This document shows, in pieces, positions 37,136 to 49,540 of a stretch of DNA of 64,000 bases. The translations under genes were made by a program, and so were the position numbers. Location of the stretch: contig NW_006499435.1 of assembly GCF_000471905.2 (NCBI RefSeq), positions 4,981,456 to 5,045,455 of the forward strand, in the 5' to 3' direction. Each line of letters starts with the position of its first letter. Position 1 is the first letter of the stretch. The DNA is from Amborella trichopoda. Lineage: Eukaryota > Streptophyta > Magnoliopsida > Amborellales > Amborellaceae. The notes below the pieces were generated by a model, which searched no databases, was not told the origin of the DNA, and saw nothing but the letters and a program-made list of their open reading frames with translations.

Positions 37136-37440
37136 ATAACAATGGTACATGAGTGCCTCTCTCTCTCTCCCGAATTAAATGATAGCTTGCAAACGATCAA
37201 TGATTTCTCACTCTCGCTTCCCTCTCCTCACTATCGAATTATAGGTTGGACATAACCAATTAATTCAATGAAGCTCTCTTTCTCTCTCTAGATTAACACA
37301 CACACACACTCTCTCTCTAGATTAACACACTCTCTCTCTTCGCCTATCGAATTGGACGTTACACATGACCAATGAGTTCAAATACGTGTCCCCCTCTCTC
37401 TCTCTCTCTCTCTCTCTAGAATGGAGTTAGAGGTTGCTCA
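37136..37440. repeat. CT-rich simple sequence with short tandem repeats
   Basis: Several CTCTCTCT tracts, including a repeated CTCTCTCTCTAGATTAACAC unit (about 37286 and 37311) and a CT run at 37395-37417. Confidence 0.6.
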
Positions 37441-37626
37441 TGAGTTCCTTCTTATGCATGATAGTAGTAAACAAAAAGACTTAAATGGCATGGCCCCACA
37501 CCTCACATGGCCTCTCATGGCATTAAAGCGCTTCCCTCAATTTTCCATGTACACATTTCACCATTTCATACGACAAATTCCATAAATACTTTTCGTGCAA
37601 TATTCTATCTTAAGAATTACATTTAA

Positions 37627-38829
37627 GGGAAAATATCTCTATATTTTATATTTTTAAGTTTCATTTCATAATACACTCAAATTATAAAAGATATATTGGA
37701 GCGTAAAAATTATAAATTTTATTTCTTTTAACTCTCTTGAGCTAATTTACGCCTCTTTTTTTTAAGTCAAATAAATTTAAAAAGATATACCTTTTCTAAA
37801 AGCCATCCTCCCAAACTTTTATATCCCTTTTTCTCTCTCCCTATCTTTTCCATCTCTCGACCCTCACTCTCTTTCTTCCTGCTCTCTCTCTCTCCACTTT
37901 TACCATCTCTCTCCCCTCATTTTTACAAGCTTCACAAATCCCACAAACCCAATCCGCTTCTAGTACCTCCTTCAATAGAGGCTCGAGACGCTTGAGATGA
38001 AAACCACCTAAACATTCATCACACTTGATCATCTCAGCTCTCCCTGACTTGAAATAAACCCTACATTCCTCGACCTCTGGATCCTCACCATCAGAGCTTG
38101 CATTCTCTCCTCTTCACATAAGCATCATCACCAACTGAGAATTCAGCACCATTGTAGACAATCTTATTATAAAACATTATTTTTTAAGCCCCATGTTTCC
38201 CTTTTTCTCAACTTGATGGCTATTGGATTTTAGCGAATTTTGTTCATTTTTCTTGTTTTAAGTTGCATTTTGATTGGGCATTGTGTTTCTCAACTCCCAT
38301 TTTTAGAAGGTTTGAGCATCTCAAATGAATCATTGTAATTCACTGTGCATTGTACGACAAAATATCTGGATTGAACCCTAGCTTTCTCGCAGATCTTCGA
38401 GGGGCAGGGTTTGCTAGCGTGGAAGGAAATGGTAGAATAGATGATGGAAAGATTAGGCTTTTCTGGTCTTTAGATGTTGGGGTTCGCCGGTTTTTGCCAT
38501 TTACAGGGGTGTCCATGGCCATGGCCGCCTCTAGAGAGAGAGAAGGGCTTCATGGTAGTGAGAGGTTACAGGAGGAGAGAAATAGGTGTTTGGAGAAATA
38601 CAGAAGGAGAGAGAGAGTGAGTGACGCAGAAAGAGAGAAAAATAGAGAAGTTTGGGGTATATAAGTGAAGAGAGAGAAATGATTGAGTTTAAAAAGAGCA
38701 TGTCTTTATCACATTCATTTAGGTTAAAAAATAGGTTTAAAATGACCAAGGGGTTAGAAGATATCTTTTGAAACTTTAGGTTTATCAATAAATAAAACTT
38801 AAAATTAAAGGATATGGAGATATTTTCCC
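37627..38829 (-). mobile_element. Pack-MULE-like TIR element carrying an ORC1 gene fragment
   Basis: Both ends begin GGGAAAATATCTC when read inward, and similarity continues for about 75 bp (left from 37627, right inverted from 38829; shared words TTTTAAGTTT and CAAAAGATAT/TAAAAGATAT). The immediate flanks are TACATTTAA (37618-37626) and TATATTTAA (38830-38838), an 8/9 match to the 9-bp target duplication expected of Mutator-like elements. The interior holds host ORC1 sequence and no transposase, the definition of a Pack-MULE. Total 1,203 bp. Confidence 0.7.
37841..38522 (-). pseudogene. ORC1: ORC1 5' fragment (N-terminus and PHD finger), degenerate
   Basis: ORC1 is the AAA+ subunit that starts assembly of the origin recognition complex; plant ORC1 carries an N-terminal PHD finger. 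Minus strand 38522 to about 38375 encodes a Thr/Pro/Ser-rich start (MAMDTPVNGKNRRTPTSK) ending PAPRRSARKL, like ORC1 N-termini. After an unspliced, stop-containing spacer, about 38175-38110 encodes FYNKIVYNGAEFSVGDDAYV and 38107-37850 encodes the PHD region with KCDECLGGFHL and WVCGICEACK. The two parts are offset by a 2-bp loss in a GAGAG run near 38108. Two expected zinc ligands are replaced (the second Cys of the first pair is Tyr; a later Cys is Arg). BAH and AAA+ domains are absent. Retained intron-like sequence argues for DNA-level capture, not retrocopying. Confidence 0.75.
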
Positions 38830-39422
38830 TATATTTAAACATCGTTAACATTCAAGAATCTAGGCAGCACTATATTTACTTGCAACATTTCTTTACTTAT
38901 CACGAGCACTATAACATAAAACAAGAGTATGATGTCAGCCTGCTAACGACCACCACAGTTGACGTTCAATGGCCTAAATTGGATATGCGTCAATCTAAGA
39001 GTCACGGCTATATTTTGTATTTTAATTTTAATTTATTAATTTATTATAAATTAAATTCATTTGAAATTTTGAACATTTACTTTTTAAAAATAGGTGAACC
39101 TAATAAAGATATAAAAAAAGAGTAAAAATAAATCAACCAAAACACTTATGAAAGTAACATATCTATTTTAGTTAGTTTATTTCTTATGAATAATTTTTTA
39201 ATATTTTTAGTAAGTATGCATTGATGTGAAGAGTGGACGTCCCAAATTTCAAAAAAATTACAAAAAAAAAGATCATAATTCAAATACAAAATACACATGT
39301 TTAACCATCAGATCGGTCCAAATTCAATTTACGCTATTGAACTTATAATATTCGATCAGCTTAGTCGGCTAACATGACCTTTTCCCTAACATAAAATATA
39401 TTAACCTTATCAATGTACCCAC

Positions 39423-39490
39423 ACTTGCACATGGACAACCTTGGGTGAGGATGAAACGATGGACAACCTTGGGTGAGGATGAAACGATGC
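39423..39490. repeat. Tandem 31-bp repeat
   Basis: Two adjacent units containing ACAACCTTGGGTGAGGATGA followed by AACGATG. Confidence 0.85.
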
Positions 39491-40557
39491 CCCTCAACAT
39501 GTATTCCATATTTTGCCTAAATTCATCATTTTTTTGGGTAGTAATCCAAATTCATCAGTAACTCCTCATATGTGTGTGTGTGAGTGAAAAGAGAGAGAGA
39601 GAGAGAGGGGTTCATACTTTAGTTTTTGGTTGGTTGACTAATTCTTATCGAGAGAGAGAGAGAGAGAGTTTGACCAGAGGAAGAACATGTCGCATTAGAG
39701 GTAAAGCCATGTTTGACTATGACAGGGCAACTCACTGCCCTTAGATCTTTCCTAATCCTTAATAAATAAATGGGGGCCAGACATTAAGTGCAAATCCAAA
39801 AACAAAGTCCTTAAAAATTTCAGATAACATGCTCACGAATTTGACCATCTCCTAAACAAAGAAAACAATCTAACATTAAAAAAATTAAAGAAAGAAAGAA
39901 CCAAACATCACAATAAAAAAGCCACGACACAAAAGGAAAAAGAAACCATAAAACAAATAAAAAAAAAGAAAAAGCACAATCCAAAGTGACAATGAAATTA
40001 CGGGTCGGCTTCCATATGAACAATAAAATAACCTTAAAAAAACGTCTTCAAAATATCATTAAAAAACAATAAAAATACTCTTAAAAAACCCAAAAAATAC
40101 CCTTCAAACACATAAAAATAACCATTAAACAAAAAAACGTAAATAACACCATTGCCATGTGGTTTTAAGCCATTCCCATGTGAACACTTAAATGTCCTTT
40201 AGAAACCCACTAAAATAAAAGCCAAAAGATTTCATATTCCCATGGGAGTATACTGTCCATTCACTCTAATAGTTAACACCCAATTCGAGGTTAACTTTAG
40301 ACCCCTAAAATTTGGGGATGCAACCTCTTCAAACCATAAGATAATCCCAATAAAAAAAATATTTGATAAGTACACTCCCTATATACTTGAAAAAAAAAGT
40401 CTTTTTTTTTTATTTTAAAATATTAATTATTAGTAATGGGTTAGCATTTTTTTTTTTGAAACCACCAATATTTTTAAAAAAGGGTACATTGATAGGAATG
40501 GAAACCGAGATAAAAAAAAAGATGTCAATATTGAGCACAACCTATCCAATATTTAGA

Positions 40558-40971
40558 GGGTGTGGTTTGTAAAAGGTCTCAACCTTAAACAATCCAATTA
40601 AAGCACACCACCAAAAGGTCTTTAAAGATGTAATTGTAGTGTTAGAAGTTTCGATGATGACCAAAAAACCTAATTCACATCTTATTATAAAATTTATGAC
40701 TCAAAAAACGATACAGATCTTTCAAATCCAAAAACACATTGAAATTTCAAATAAATCTAAAAACACAAGGAACTTTTGAAAATTGCTCGGTCCAGATAAT
40801 ATATTACAAGATACACCATTTTTTATAGTGTAAATCTCTTTTTTTTCTTACGTCTGTACATCTTCATGGCCAAGATGATCAATTAGAGAGTTTTTCACCA
40901 TATTTTGATAGATTTTTGAATCATTCCTTTTTCCTACATTTTAAAGTTGCAACCTTATATGAAGCTTTTCC
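40558..40971 (+). mobile_element. MITE family X copy
   Basis: Starts GGGTGTGGTTTGTAAAAGG with CCTTAAACAATCCAATTAAA and ends AGTTGCAACCTTATATGAAG. The core carries ATCTTCATGGCCAAGATGAT. Confidence 0.6.
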
Positions 40972-42036
40972 CATATTTAGAAAGCGAGATCTAAGTGTTA
41001 GAAAACTCAAAATTCAAAGTATATATTTCCCAAAAAATTTATTTAAAAAAAAAATAATCTTCAAGAGTATGTATATATTCTAACCAAGGGAGTAGATGTA
41101 CACATGCTCCTATTGAGCATCATATACGCATTCCACACACAAAAAAACCTAAAATACGACGCATGCGACAGCCATATAAATAAAACCTGAAATTCTGAAT
41201 TTAATTAGATTAATAAAAACAGAAGAACAAGCCTTTCTTACAAAAACATGGGCCTCACATGCGACACCATGTGCATTATAACGGGCCCACACCAAGTCAA
41301 AAAGCCAAACTTTAATCCACGTGCCAAGCCAGATTCATGACACGTGGTCAGCGTTTTCTTCAAGACAAATTGTAAATGGGCTTAGTAATAATTATGAACC
41401 CCCTTAACTAAGCACACAACGATATAAAATTTAGAGAGAGAAGAAAGCCCCACAAATTTAGAGAGAGAGAGAGGGAAGGAGCCCCCTAATTTTAACTTTT
41501 TTTTTTTTTTAAGCTCCCTGCAAGAGAATCATTCAAGCATCACAAACCCTAGGAACAAAATAGGAATGCTACCACTGTTTATGTTACAATCTAGAGAGAG
41601 AGAGAGTTGGGAGGGGTTTCTAGAGAGAGAAGATGTGTAGAGAGGAATGTGATTGTTGGTTTCTTTCTAGAGAGGAAGGAAAGATGGAGAGAGGGGATGA
41701 CTGGCTTATGCCTAGAGAGAGAAAGAGGGAAAACAAATAGGTCGAGGAGAGAGGTGTAAAGGGGTAGGAAGGCTACGGAGGTTAAACCTAGAGAGAGATT
41801 GTGTAGAAGGAAAGCAAGGGAAAAGAAGAGAGAGAAAAGTGTGAGAAAAAGTCGGAGTAGAGATAAGATTTGTATAAGTAGAGAGAGAAGGTAGGGAGCC
41901 GGTGGTGGAGTAGAGAGAGAAAGCATGGAGAGAGAGAGAGAGAGGAGGGTAGTGGTGGGGTAGAGAGGGAATGAGTATGGAGGAGAGAGGAAATGATTGT
42001 GGGGAGAGAGAGAGAGAGAGAAAGGGAGAGAGAGTG

Positions 42037-45000
42037 CTAATGGTGGGGGAGAGGAGGGGAGGTTCGACGGGGGCATTGGTAGCACTTAGCAAAGAGGCCG
42101 AATGTGTCGACCTGCCGGATGAAATTGGTCATTGAGGCCCAACCCCCAAAACCAAAGCCCACAAGGAAAACCCACACCACCACAAATGTATTCACAATGT
42201 ACATTCCCGTCCAGCTAGGCAAGAAGAATGGAGGCTTCTCTACAGCATTCTGCCAAACACACACAAAATCCTTAATTAGAGAGAGAAAGAGAGAGAGAGG
42301 GCCACATATTGTTAATTAGAAAGAGAGAGAGAGCAACAGACTGTTAATTAGAGAGAGACTTTGGAGTACTATCTTCCATTGAGAGAGAGAAAGAGAGAGA
42401 GACCAACATATTATTACTTAGAGAGGGAGAGAGAGAGAGAGTTGGTATGGACATTGGAGCACCGTTGGCAAACTCAGTCGCCACTTCAACACAGAACCAG
42501 CTGGTCAAACGGGAACGGAGCACTCAGCTGATCCGGTTTGACCGGTTTTAGTGTCTGGCCGGATATTTAATTTTTTTTTAATAAAAATTTCCACATAAAT
42601 AAGAGATTCGTTTGTAATATGTTTTTGAATGATTTTTATCATTTTAGGAAAAATTGGAAAGTGCTTTGGTCATGAATACTTATTTATACATTTTCTTTTT
42701 TTTTTTGAAAAATTATAAAACCCCTAGGCACAAATTTATTTTTTAAAATCTATTTTTTCACTAATTTTCAACTTTTTGGATGTGTTTTGGGAAAACGTTT
42801 ATACAATGATGCTACCTTATAATGTAGAACTACAGATGCCCTAAAAATTCCATCGAAAAAGGTAGTTTTAATATTGAAAAACCCTTTGATTGATCATCTC
42901 GACATCGAGATGCATGACTATGAAAAATAAAAAGATTTTTAAGTACCAAAAATAGTGTATTTTACAACATATTATCTACACCGTCCATTTTTTAGATTTT
43001 CATACATATATAGATCTACTTGATTTTAACCAGTTTAAAAATTTCAAATTCAATAATTAGATATAAAATAGATTTTGAGATCATCCTAAAACATTTTACA
43101 TAAAAATTATATGCCATGATAAAATTTGAAGGTGCACTTTACGGATGCATCAATGTGCTAACTGCACCATTTGTTAAATCAAGCTTTACATATACTTCTC
43201 ATATATTTTTTTATTTTTTAAAATACTATTTCGACCGCCGAGACTTGTACCGTTAAAGCCGATTGAACCGGCTGGTTTACCTGTAACTTTGACCCGGCCT
43301 TTGGCCAGTACGGTTGGATTTCTAGAACCGTGCTTCGGATTACTATTTTCCATTGCACTAGAGAGACAAGTGGTTGAAACTTTGGAATTTGCATCCCCCA
43401 TTTATAGAAATGGCGGACACTTTGGACTTCTCACAGTTGGAGAAAGAAAGGTGGTTGAAACTCGAAACTTTGCACTTCTAACTGAGAGAGAGAGAGTAGT
43501 GATTCGAAGTTAAATTGGATGCAGACCGATGGGTTTTAGCCTCCATAATAGAAAGAGAGAGAGAGAGGTGGGAGATGAAAGCGAACTTGGTTTTAGAGAA
43601 AGAGAGAGAGATAGAAGGTCCACACAACTGAGAACCGCTAGAAAACAGAGCAGCAGTGATTGGGTGAGCTTTTTTAGAGAGAGAGAGAGTAGAAGCAACT
43701 GTAGGTTTTATCCTCACCACTAGAGGCCAGAGTCCACACAAAGGAGGAACCGCTAAAAACCAAAGCCCAAGAGCGAGTGCGCCTAGAGAGAGAATGAAAG
43801 AAAAACGACATGGCTTTTATCTCTCACTCCAAAACTCTTAAACGTCCACACATGGAGGGAAACCGCTAAAAAACAGAAGCCCAAATCAGTGAGTGAATGT
43901 GCTTAGAGAGAGATAGTGACCCATCGAGAGAGAAAGAAAGAGTTAGAGAGAGAGAAAAAAAAAAAGTTAGAGAGAGAAAGTGGGTTCACCTGTCGTGCGG
44001 AGGCCTTTCGGTAGGTGAGCATATGGGCCAAGGAAGGGATGATGTAGACAGTGAAGCTAACGAGCAAGGCACCAACGGCTGAATTGATAGGGCCAAAGAA
44101 GGGGAAAATAATGGCCAAAAACCAGATGGGGATCACAACAGGTAACCTAGCCAATGCCCTCAGGCAAATGCTCTTTGTATCATGCATTCCAATCACCTTC
44201 TCCCACACAAAGTAGAGAGGAGTGCAAGCAAAACCGAATGTAATGAACTGCACCCAGCAAACATAATAGCTCATGAGTAATTAGAGAGAGAAAGAGATAG
44301 CTCATGAGTACTTAGAGAGAGAGAGAGAAATGAGTGCAGATTACTGAGCTTAATGCGACGAACTCTTAAAATAGATATAAGCCAAGGTATGAGAGAGAAC
44401 GAACTCTTAAAAGAGATACAAGACAAGGTGAGAGAGAGAGAGAGAGAAAATTCAGTTAGAGAAAAAGGAGATTTTTCGTTGAGGTTAACAAGAGGTTTTT
44501 TTTGGGAATGGAAGTTTAGAAACTGTCCAAAATCCCACCTCTTGCAATGGTTTTTCAGACTCTAGAGAGAGCGAGGGCGATAGAAAAATGCACATATTTC
44601 AGTGAATCTTTATATTTTGCTAACATGAATTCACCATAAAAACTAGAGAGAGAGAGAGAGAGAGAAATCAGTTAGAGAAACGGTCCAAATCCCACCTGTT
44701 GCAACGGTTCAGACTCGAGAGAGAGAAAGCTTGATGCAAAAATGCACAAATTTCAGTGAATCTCAAAATTTTGCTAACATGAATTCACCAAAAAAAACTA
44801 AAACGGACAAGAAACAAATAAGGAAAACAAGACCAGAGCGAAAAGAAACCCACACAATTAATGAATGCCATTCATGGAACACTTAAAATAGATACACAAC
44901 AAATAGGAAGAATAAATTTAAGAGAGAGAAAGAGGGGGATAATGTGAAATACCACCAAAGATAAGAGTCATTTTTTAGAGAGAGAAAGGGGGAGTACGTG

Positions 45001-48000
45001 AAAAAACTACACACGATAAGAGTAAATTTTTAGAGAGAGAAAGGAGAGTACTTGATGTATGAGCATGAGGATGACTGCGCTGTCACGGAAGCGAGTCTTG
45101 GGGAGAAGAGAGAAAGCATTTGAGTGGTTGAGTAGCAAGTCACCAAAGGCCCAATACATAGCAGCAGCAGATGGAAGTGTCAAGGTGAAGACATAAAGTG
45201 TCGCCAACAAGTATATGGATTTGAATTTTTGTGGCTTCCACATAGCATGCATAATTTCCCTGCAAAATCTTTTTTGTTTTAAAAAAATACAAACGAATCG
45301 CCTACTAATTACTCAACTTATAAAGATGGTTTAGGTGTGCGACACAGATACAAGTGTCGGAAATAACACAATTTAAATTTGACATTTTAGATACAAGACA
45401 CATGTAATATCGATGTAGGAATCTAGGTCACTTCTAATTACTTTTGTAATTAGATTTTAAAAAGAAAAATAATTGTTAATGTGTTTTTAGTGTATAATAC
45501 TTACTGTGAATGTAGTGCGTCATTGCGCGTGTCCATTTCACATATCTAACAACTCAATAATCAATTTCTGAAATACATGTTCTAATTCATTGACAATTTT
45601 TTAAGAAAACAATTAACAAAATAAAGGATAAATTAAAAAAATGTAGCGAATCCTACTCCCTCTAAAAGCCTTTTTATTTTAAAAAAAAAGGAAAATTTAT
45701 CAAGATATCCATTAAAGATGAAGTATTTAACATTTTGCCCATTTGATGGGTATTTTGAAATTAAATCAAAAGATGTGGGTAAAGTGTCAAATTGTTATGA
45801 GAATTTAATTTCCCAAAAGAATATAATGAAATGAAGCCCATGAAAAATAGATTTTTTAATTTTTAACATTAAAAAAAATAGATATTTTAGTTTATTACTT
45901 AGAAAATTAAAATTTATCAAATAAGTGATAATTGTAGAAAACAAAAAAAACAAAATACCCAAGAGAGTTATTTAAAACTTTATACATTTTTAACTATTTC
46001 AAATCATGATAATGTGCATTTTGATGGGTATTTTAAAATTAAATTAAATAATACAGATGAAATATAAATTTACTGATCTCTCATAAGTAGAATGGTAAGT
46101 TGCTCTTAAGAGGGGGAAAAAAAAAAATTTAAAGCCACCTCAACTTTCCCTTTTTGCCCTAGCGGGAAAATCCCGTGTCTTGCCGGCTTTTGCAAGAAAA
46201 AGACGCGGGCAAATTGGACACTTTCGAAAAATCCAGTGACGTCTTTGTCCTCCCAGAGTTGTATGAGGATGTTTACGGTCGTACTTGCCGGAAACAAGGG
46301 CATTATCGTCAATCATCTCATCCAAAAAGAAATTGAAAAGAATGAAAAATCTAAGAAAATGAAAGAAAATATGGCAGGAAAAAGGTAAACATGGATAAGG
46401 CCGCAGAGTAGAGAGAGAAACAGGAGCCTACACTGTTACAGCGTGACCACCGAAAGTGTAGAGAATGTTGGTGGCGCCTGTAAAATAGAGCACCAGCTTA
46501 GAGGGCGCCGAGTGCTTCACACCTTCCACCTGTCAATTGTAGCACCAACAGTTTATCAATAGTTTTTAGAGCGAGAAACAACAATCGATGGTTTTTAGAG
46601 CGAGAAAGAAACAATTTATCAATGGTTTTTTGTGCGAGAAAGAGTACAATAAGAAGTCCTGAGAGACAGAAGTGGCCCATATAGAAAGAGATTTGTACAG
46701 AGGAAGAGGATGGTGATTATTTACAGTATGCTAGAGAGAGAAGGGTGTTTAATTTGGAGATAGAGAGAGAGAGAGAAATAGGTGGTGGACAAGAACTTAG
46801 AGAGAGAAAATGTATACTGCCATTAAAGGCACCTTATCTAGTAGTTGCTGACGAAATAAAAGTCTGTACCCATACCTCCCCGAGAGAAAAAAACCAGAGG
46901 AAAGTAGAGAGAGAGAGAGAGAACATATTTGGTTCACAAACAAGAAAAGGGAATCGGAGAGAGAAAGTCCCTCTTAGAGAAATTGCTCAAACACAAAGTG
47001 AGGTTGATTTTATTACCTGACCATGAATGAGGCCTGCAATTGTCAAGTACCATGCTGTGTAGGTGGTCATTCCTAGACCGAGAAAGGACCAAATTCGGTA
47101 GTTGTGGAAAGAGGGGATAAAGACTGTGGTCGCGCAGCAGGCTCCAAATATGTAAGTCCAGGTCCTCTTGTCCAACCGGTCGTTGATGTAGTATATGTTG
47201 CTGTTGTTTTCAGAGAGAGAAAGGAGAACCTCATATCAGAGAGAGGAAGTTAAGAGAAAACAATTAAGAGAGAGAAACCCACATAGAGGAGAGTAAATTA
47301 AGAGAGAGAAGCTCATGTGGAGCGAGAAAGAGAGGAAATCCCACTTGATAGAGTGAGAAAGTGTCAATTGTCAAGAGAAGTGAAACAGAGATAAATCCAC
47401 GTTCCAAACACTTGAAAGATGAAGAGAGACTCACATGGGTTAGAGAGAGAATATATGTACAATAATTCAAGAGATTGTGATGGGTTTAGAGAGAGAAACT
47501 AAAATTAAATGAGGGTGTACCTTGCGCAGGCGATGAGTTGGATAACGGAACCGAAGAGCAGAAAAGTGCAGTTGAAGGCGAGGCCAATGGCTTTCCACCG
47601 ATGACCCAATAACCCATCCAAAACTTCGAACCACTGCAATCACAAATTCGGTCATTTCAGAGAGAGAAAGTGTTTTTGGGAGAGAATTTTAGAGAGAGAG
47701 AAACGTCATTAGAAAGAGAATATGGGTTTTGATATAAAAAAAAAAAGGTTCATTTTCTATTGCCCATCCCACAGAGAGAGAGAGAGAGAGGGGATTTGGT
47801 TTGTGAATTAAGAAGCAAATTCCTTTGCTTTCTCTCTCTAAACCACTTTGAGAGAGAAGCTCTGTGTTTCAAGCACCAAATAGTTGAGATTCCCGTTGAG
47901 GTCGAAAAAACAAAGAAAAGAAGTTCTCTTCTCTCCGTAATCTAGAGAGAGAAGGGGGTGTACCTGAATGACATGGTTCTTGAAATTATAGTTTTCCTTT

Positions 48001-48736
48001 TCCTTCCTGCTCCGGTATTCGATATAGAGGACGCTGATTAGGTACGCAGTCCAGCTCCCCATGAAGCCGTAAAATAATTGAAATAGGATCCCAGAAAGCA
48101 TCCCCAATTGCGAGAATGAGTATGGAAGCGTCAGCAAAACCTGGGCCACCTGCAATTGTAGAGAGAAAAAAAACCCAATTCCAAATTTCCCCACTCAGAT
48201 GACAAATCAATCAACAGAACCCATGTAAAGTTTGCTTTCTCTCTCTAAAAGGATCCAAAAACAATAACTGTGAAGCAATGGGGAAAAACTCATGGTTTCT
48301 GAGCAATTACACGCTAATTTCATCTGCTTTCTCTCTCTGAAAAAGATGGAAGAAGTTCTGTTGAAAACAGTGAAAGAAACCCATGTGAAATTTTATACAA
48401 TCTCATACTAAATTCACCGAGGTTTTCTCTCTAAAGAGATTGGGAAAACTTCCTCTTTCAGTGAATGAAGAAACCGTGTGGTTTTTGGGGGAAAAATCAG
48501 TGTGGTGTTGGCTCTCTCTCTAGAAGGATCACTGAAGAAAAAGGAGGGAACCGCTTTCTTTCTCTCACCTGGTTTGATGCACAACTGAACCAGGCATCAT
48601 AGACAGAGCCGCCATGCCATAAGATATTCTTCATGCTGAATTTCGAGTTGTCTTCTCTCTGTTCCTCTTTCCCATCGACTTCTGTTTCGTTGTAGGTCGC
48701 CACTATGGCCTCCTCTGCTTGCTTTTGAGGCAACAT
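42037..48736 (-). CDS. AUX1/LAX auxin influx carrier, eight coding exons, complete
   Basis: Exons: 48736-48569, 48149-47964, 47633-47521, 47200-47017, 46529-46432, 45259-45052, 44247-43990 and 42249-42037, all GT-AG and phase-compatible, giving 475 residues (AUX1/LAX proteins have about 480). The product is a plasma-membrane proton/IAA symporter of the AAAP family, driving auxin uptake in polar transport, root gravitropism and lateral-root or vascular patterning. Hallmarks seen: WHGGSVYDAWFSCASNQVAQ, LTLPYSFSQLGMLSGILFQ, RTWTYIFGACCATTVFIPSF, EIMHAMWKPQKFKS, FITFGFACTPLYFVWEKVIG, LPVVIPIWFLAIIFPFFGPI and VDTFGLFAKCYQC. About eleven membrane spans are expected. The loop GMHDTKSICLRALARLP and the ASARQNAVEKPPFF segment favour the AUX1/LAX1 branch over LAX2. 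The start ATG is the first in frame after the 5'-UTR acceptor at 48761. No coding damage is seen. Introns are unusually rich in GAGA motifs. Confidence 0.96.
42462..43338. mobile_element. hAT-like element (family V) split by an X MITE, in AUX1/LAX intron 7
   Basis: Left part 42462-42795 begins with ACCGTTGGCAAACTCAGTCG and a GCTGATCCGGTTTGACCGG block. The right part 43170-43338 has AGCCGATTGAACCGGCTGG and ends near AGAACCGTGC, an inverted counterpart. The interior (TTTTTGAATGATTTTTATCA, GAAAGTGCTTTGGTCATGAA) matches the copy in P0 intron 2. Boundaries are approximate. Confidence 0.5.
42796..43169 (-). mobile_element. MITE family X copy nested in the hAT-like element
   Basis: Contains CATCTCGACATCGAGATG, ACCGTCCATTTTTTAGATTT and the right-hand GAAGGTGCACTTTACGGATG, closest to the copy at 34.1 kb in inverse orientation. 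It interrupts the AT-rich core of the hAT-like element and is therefore younger. Confidence 0.65.
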
Positions 48737-49036
48737 CTTTCTCTCTCTAACCAACAGACCCTGCAAATATAATTAGGAGCAAAAACAAGTCCAAAACCTT
48801 CAGATCTGATCTCTCTCTCTAAAAGGGAGAAGAAGCATTAGAAGAGAGAGAAACCAAGAGTAACAGAGGAAGAGATAAGAGAGAAAACCCATCAAGCAAA
48901 ACAGAGAAAGAGAGAGTAAAAAGGAGTGAGAAAAAAAGCTTAACCCATGGACTCACCCTTAAGCTCTATGGAAGCAGTTACAGTGAGGGTAAAGGCAAAG
49001 CGAGAATAGCGTGTTCTCCACACACGCTTCTCTCTC

Positions 49037-49072
<36 letters not shown>

Positions 49073-49457
49073 NNNNNNNNNNNNNNNNNNNNNNNNNNNN
49101 NNNNNNNNNNNNNNNNNNNNNNNNNNNNNNNNNNNNNNNNNNNNNNNNNNNNNNNNNNNNNNNNNNNNNNNNNNNNNNNNNNNNNNNNNNNNNNNNNNNN
49201 NNNNNNNNNNNNNNNNNNNNNNNNNNNNNNNNNNNNNNNNNNNNNNNNNNNNNNNNNNNNNNNNNNNNNNNNNNNNNNNNNNNNNNNNNNNNNNNNNNNN
49301 NNNNNNNNNNNNNNNNNNNNNNNNNNNNNNNNNNNNNNNNNNNNNNNNNNNNNNNNNNNNNNNNNNNNNNNNNNNNNNNNNNNNNNNNNNNNNNNNNNNN
49401 NNNNNNNNNNNNNNNNNNNNNNNNNNNNNNNNNNNNNNNNNNNNNNNNNNNNNNNNN

Positions 49458-49507
<50 letters not shown>

Positions 49508-49540
49508 AACACCAAGCCGTTTCTTATTTATAAACGCTCC
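48737..49540 (-). promoter_or_regulatory. AUX1/LAX 5' leader, leader intron and TATA element
   Basis: A strong donor AAGG|GTGAGT (exon end 48957) pairs with the acceptor TTTGCAG before 48760, giving a leader intron of about 196 bp. The first exon runs upstream into a (GA)n tract on the gene strand that contains the second gap. A TATAAATAAG element lies at 49523-49532 (plus-strand CTTATTTATA), placing the start near 49,495-49,500 just before the (GA)n. GAGA tracts in leaders are known targets of plant BPC factors; that role here is inferred. Confidence 0.6.
49073..49457. other. Assembly gap (385 N) in a (CT)n tract
   Basis: CT repeats flank the gap on both sides in the same orientation, so it probably spans one long (CT/GA)n array in the AUX1/LAX leader whose length could not be resolved. 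Confidence 1.

Noticed and set aside
38350-38664. Plus-strand open frame over the ORC1 fragment
   Set aside because: Antisense shadow; the minus strand matches ORC1.
41591-42092. Ser/Leu/Pro-rich minus-strand open frames overlapping the AUX1/LAX last exon
   Set aside because: Off-frame translation of GA-rich 3' sequence; the real exon frame ends in TAG at 42037.
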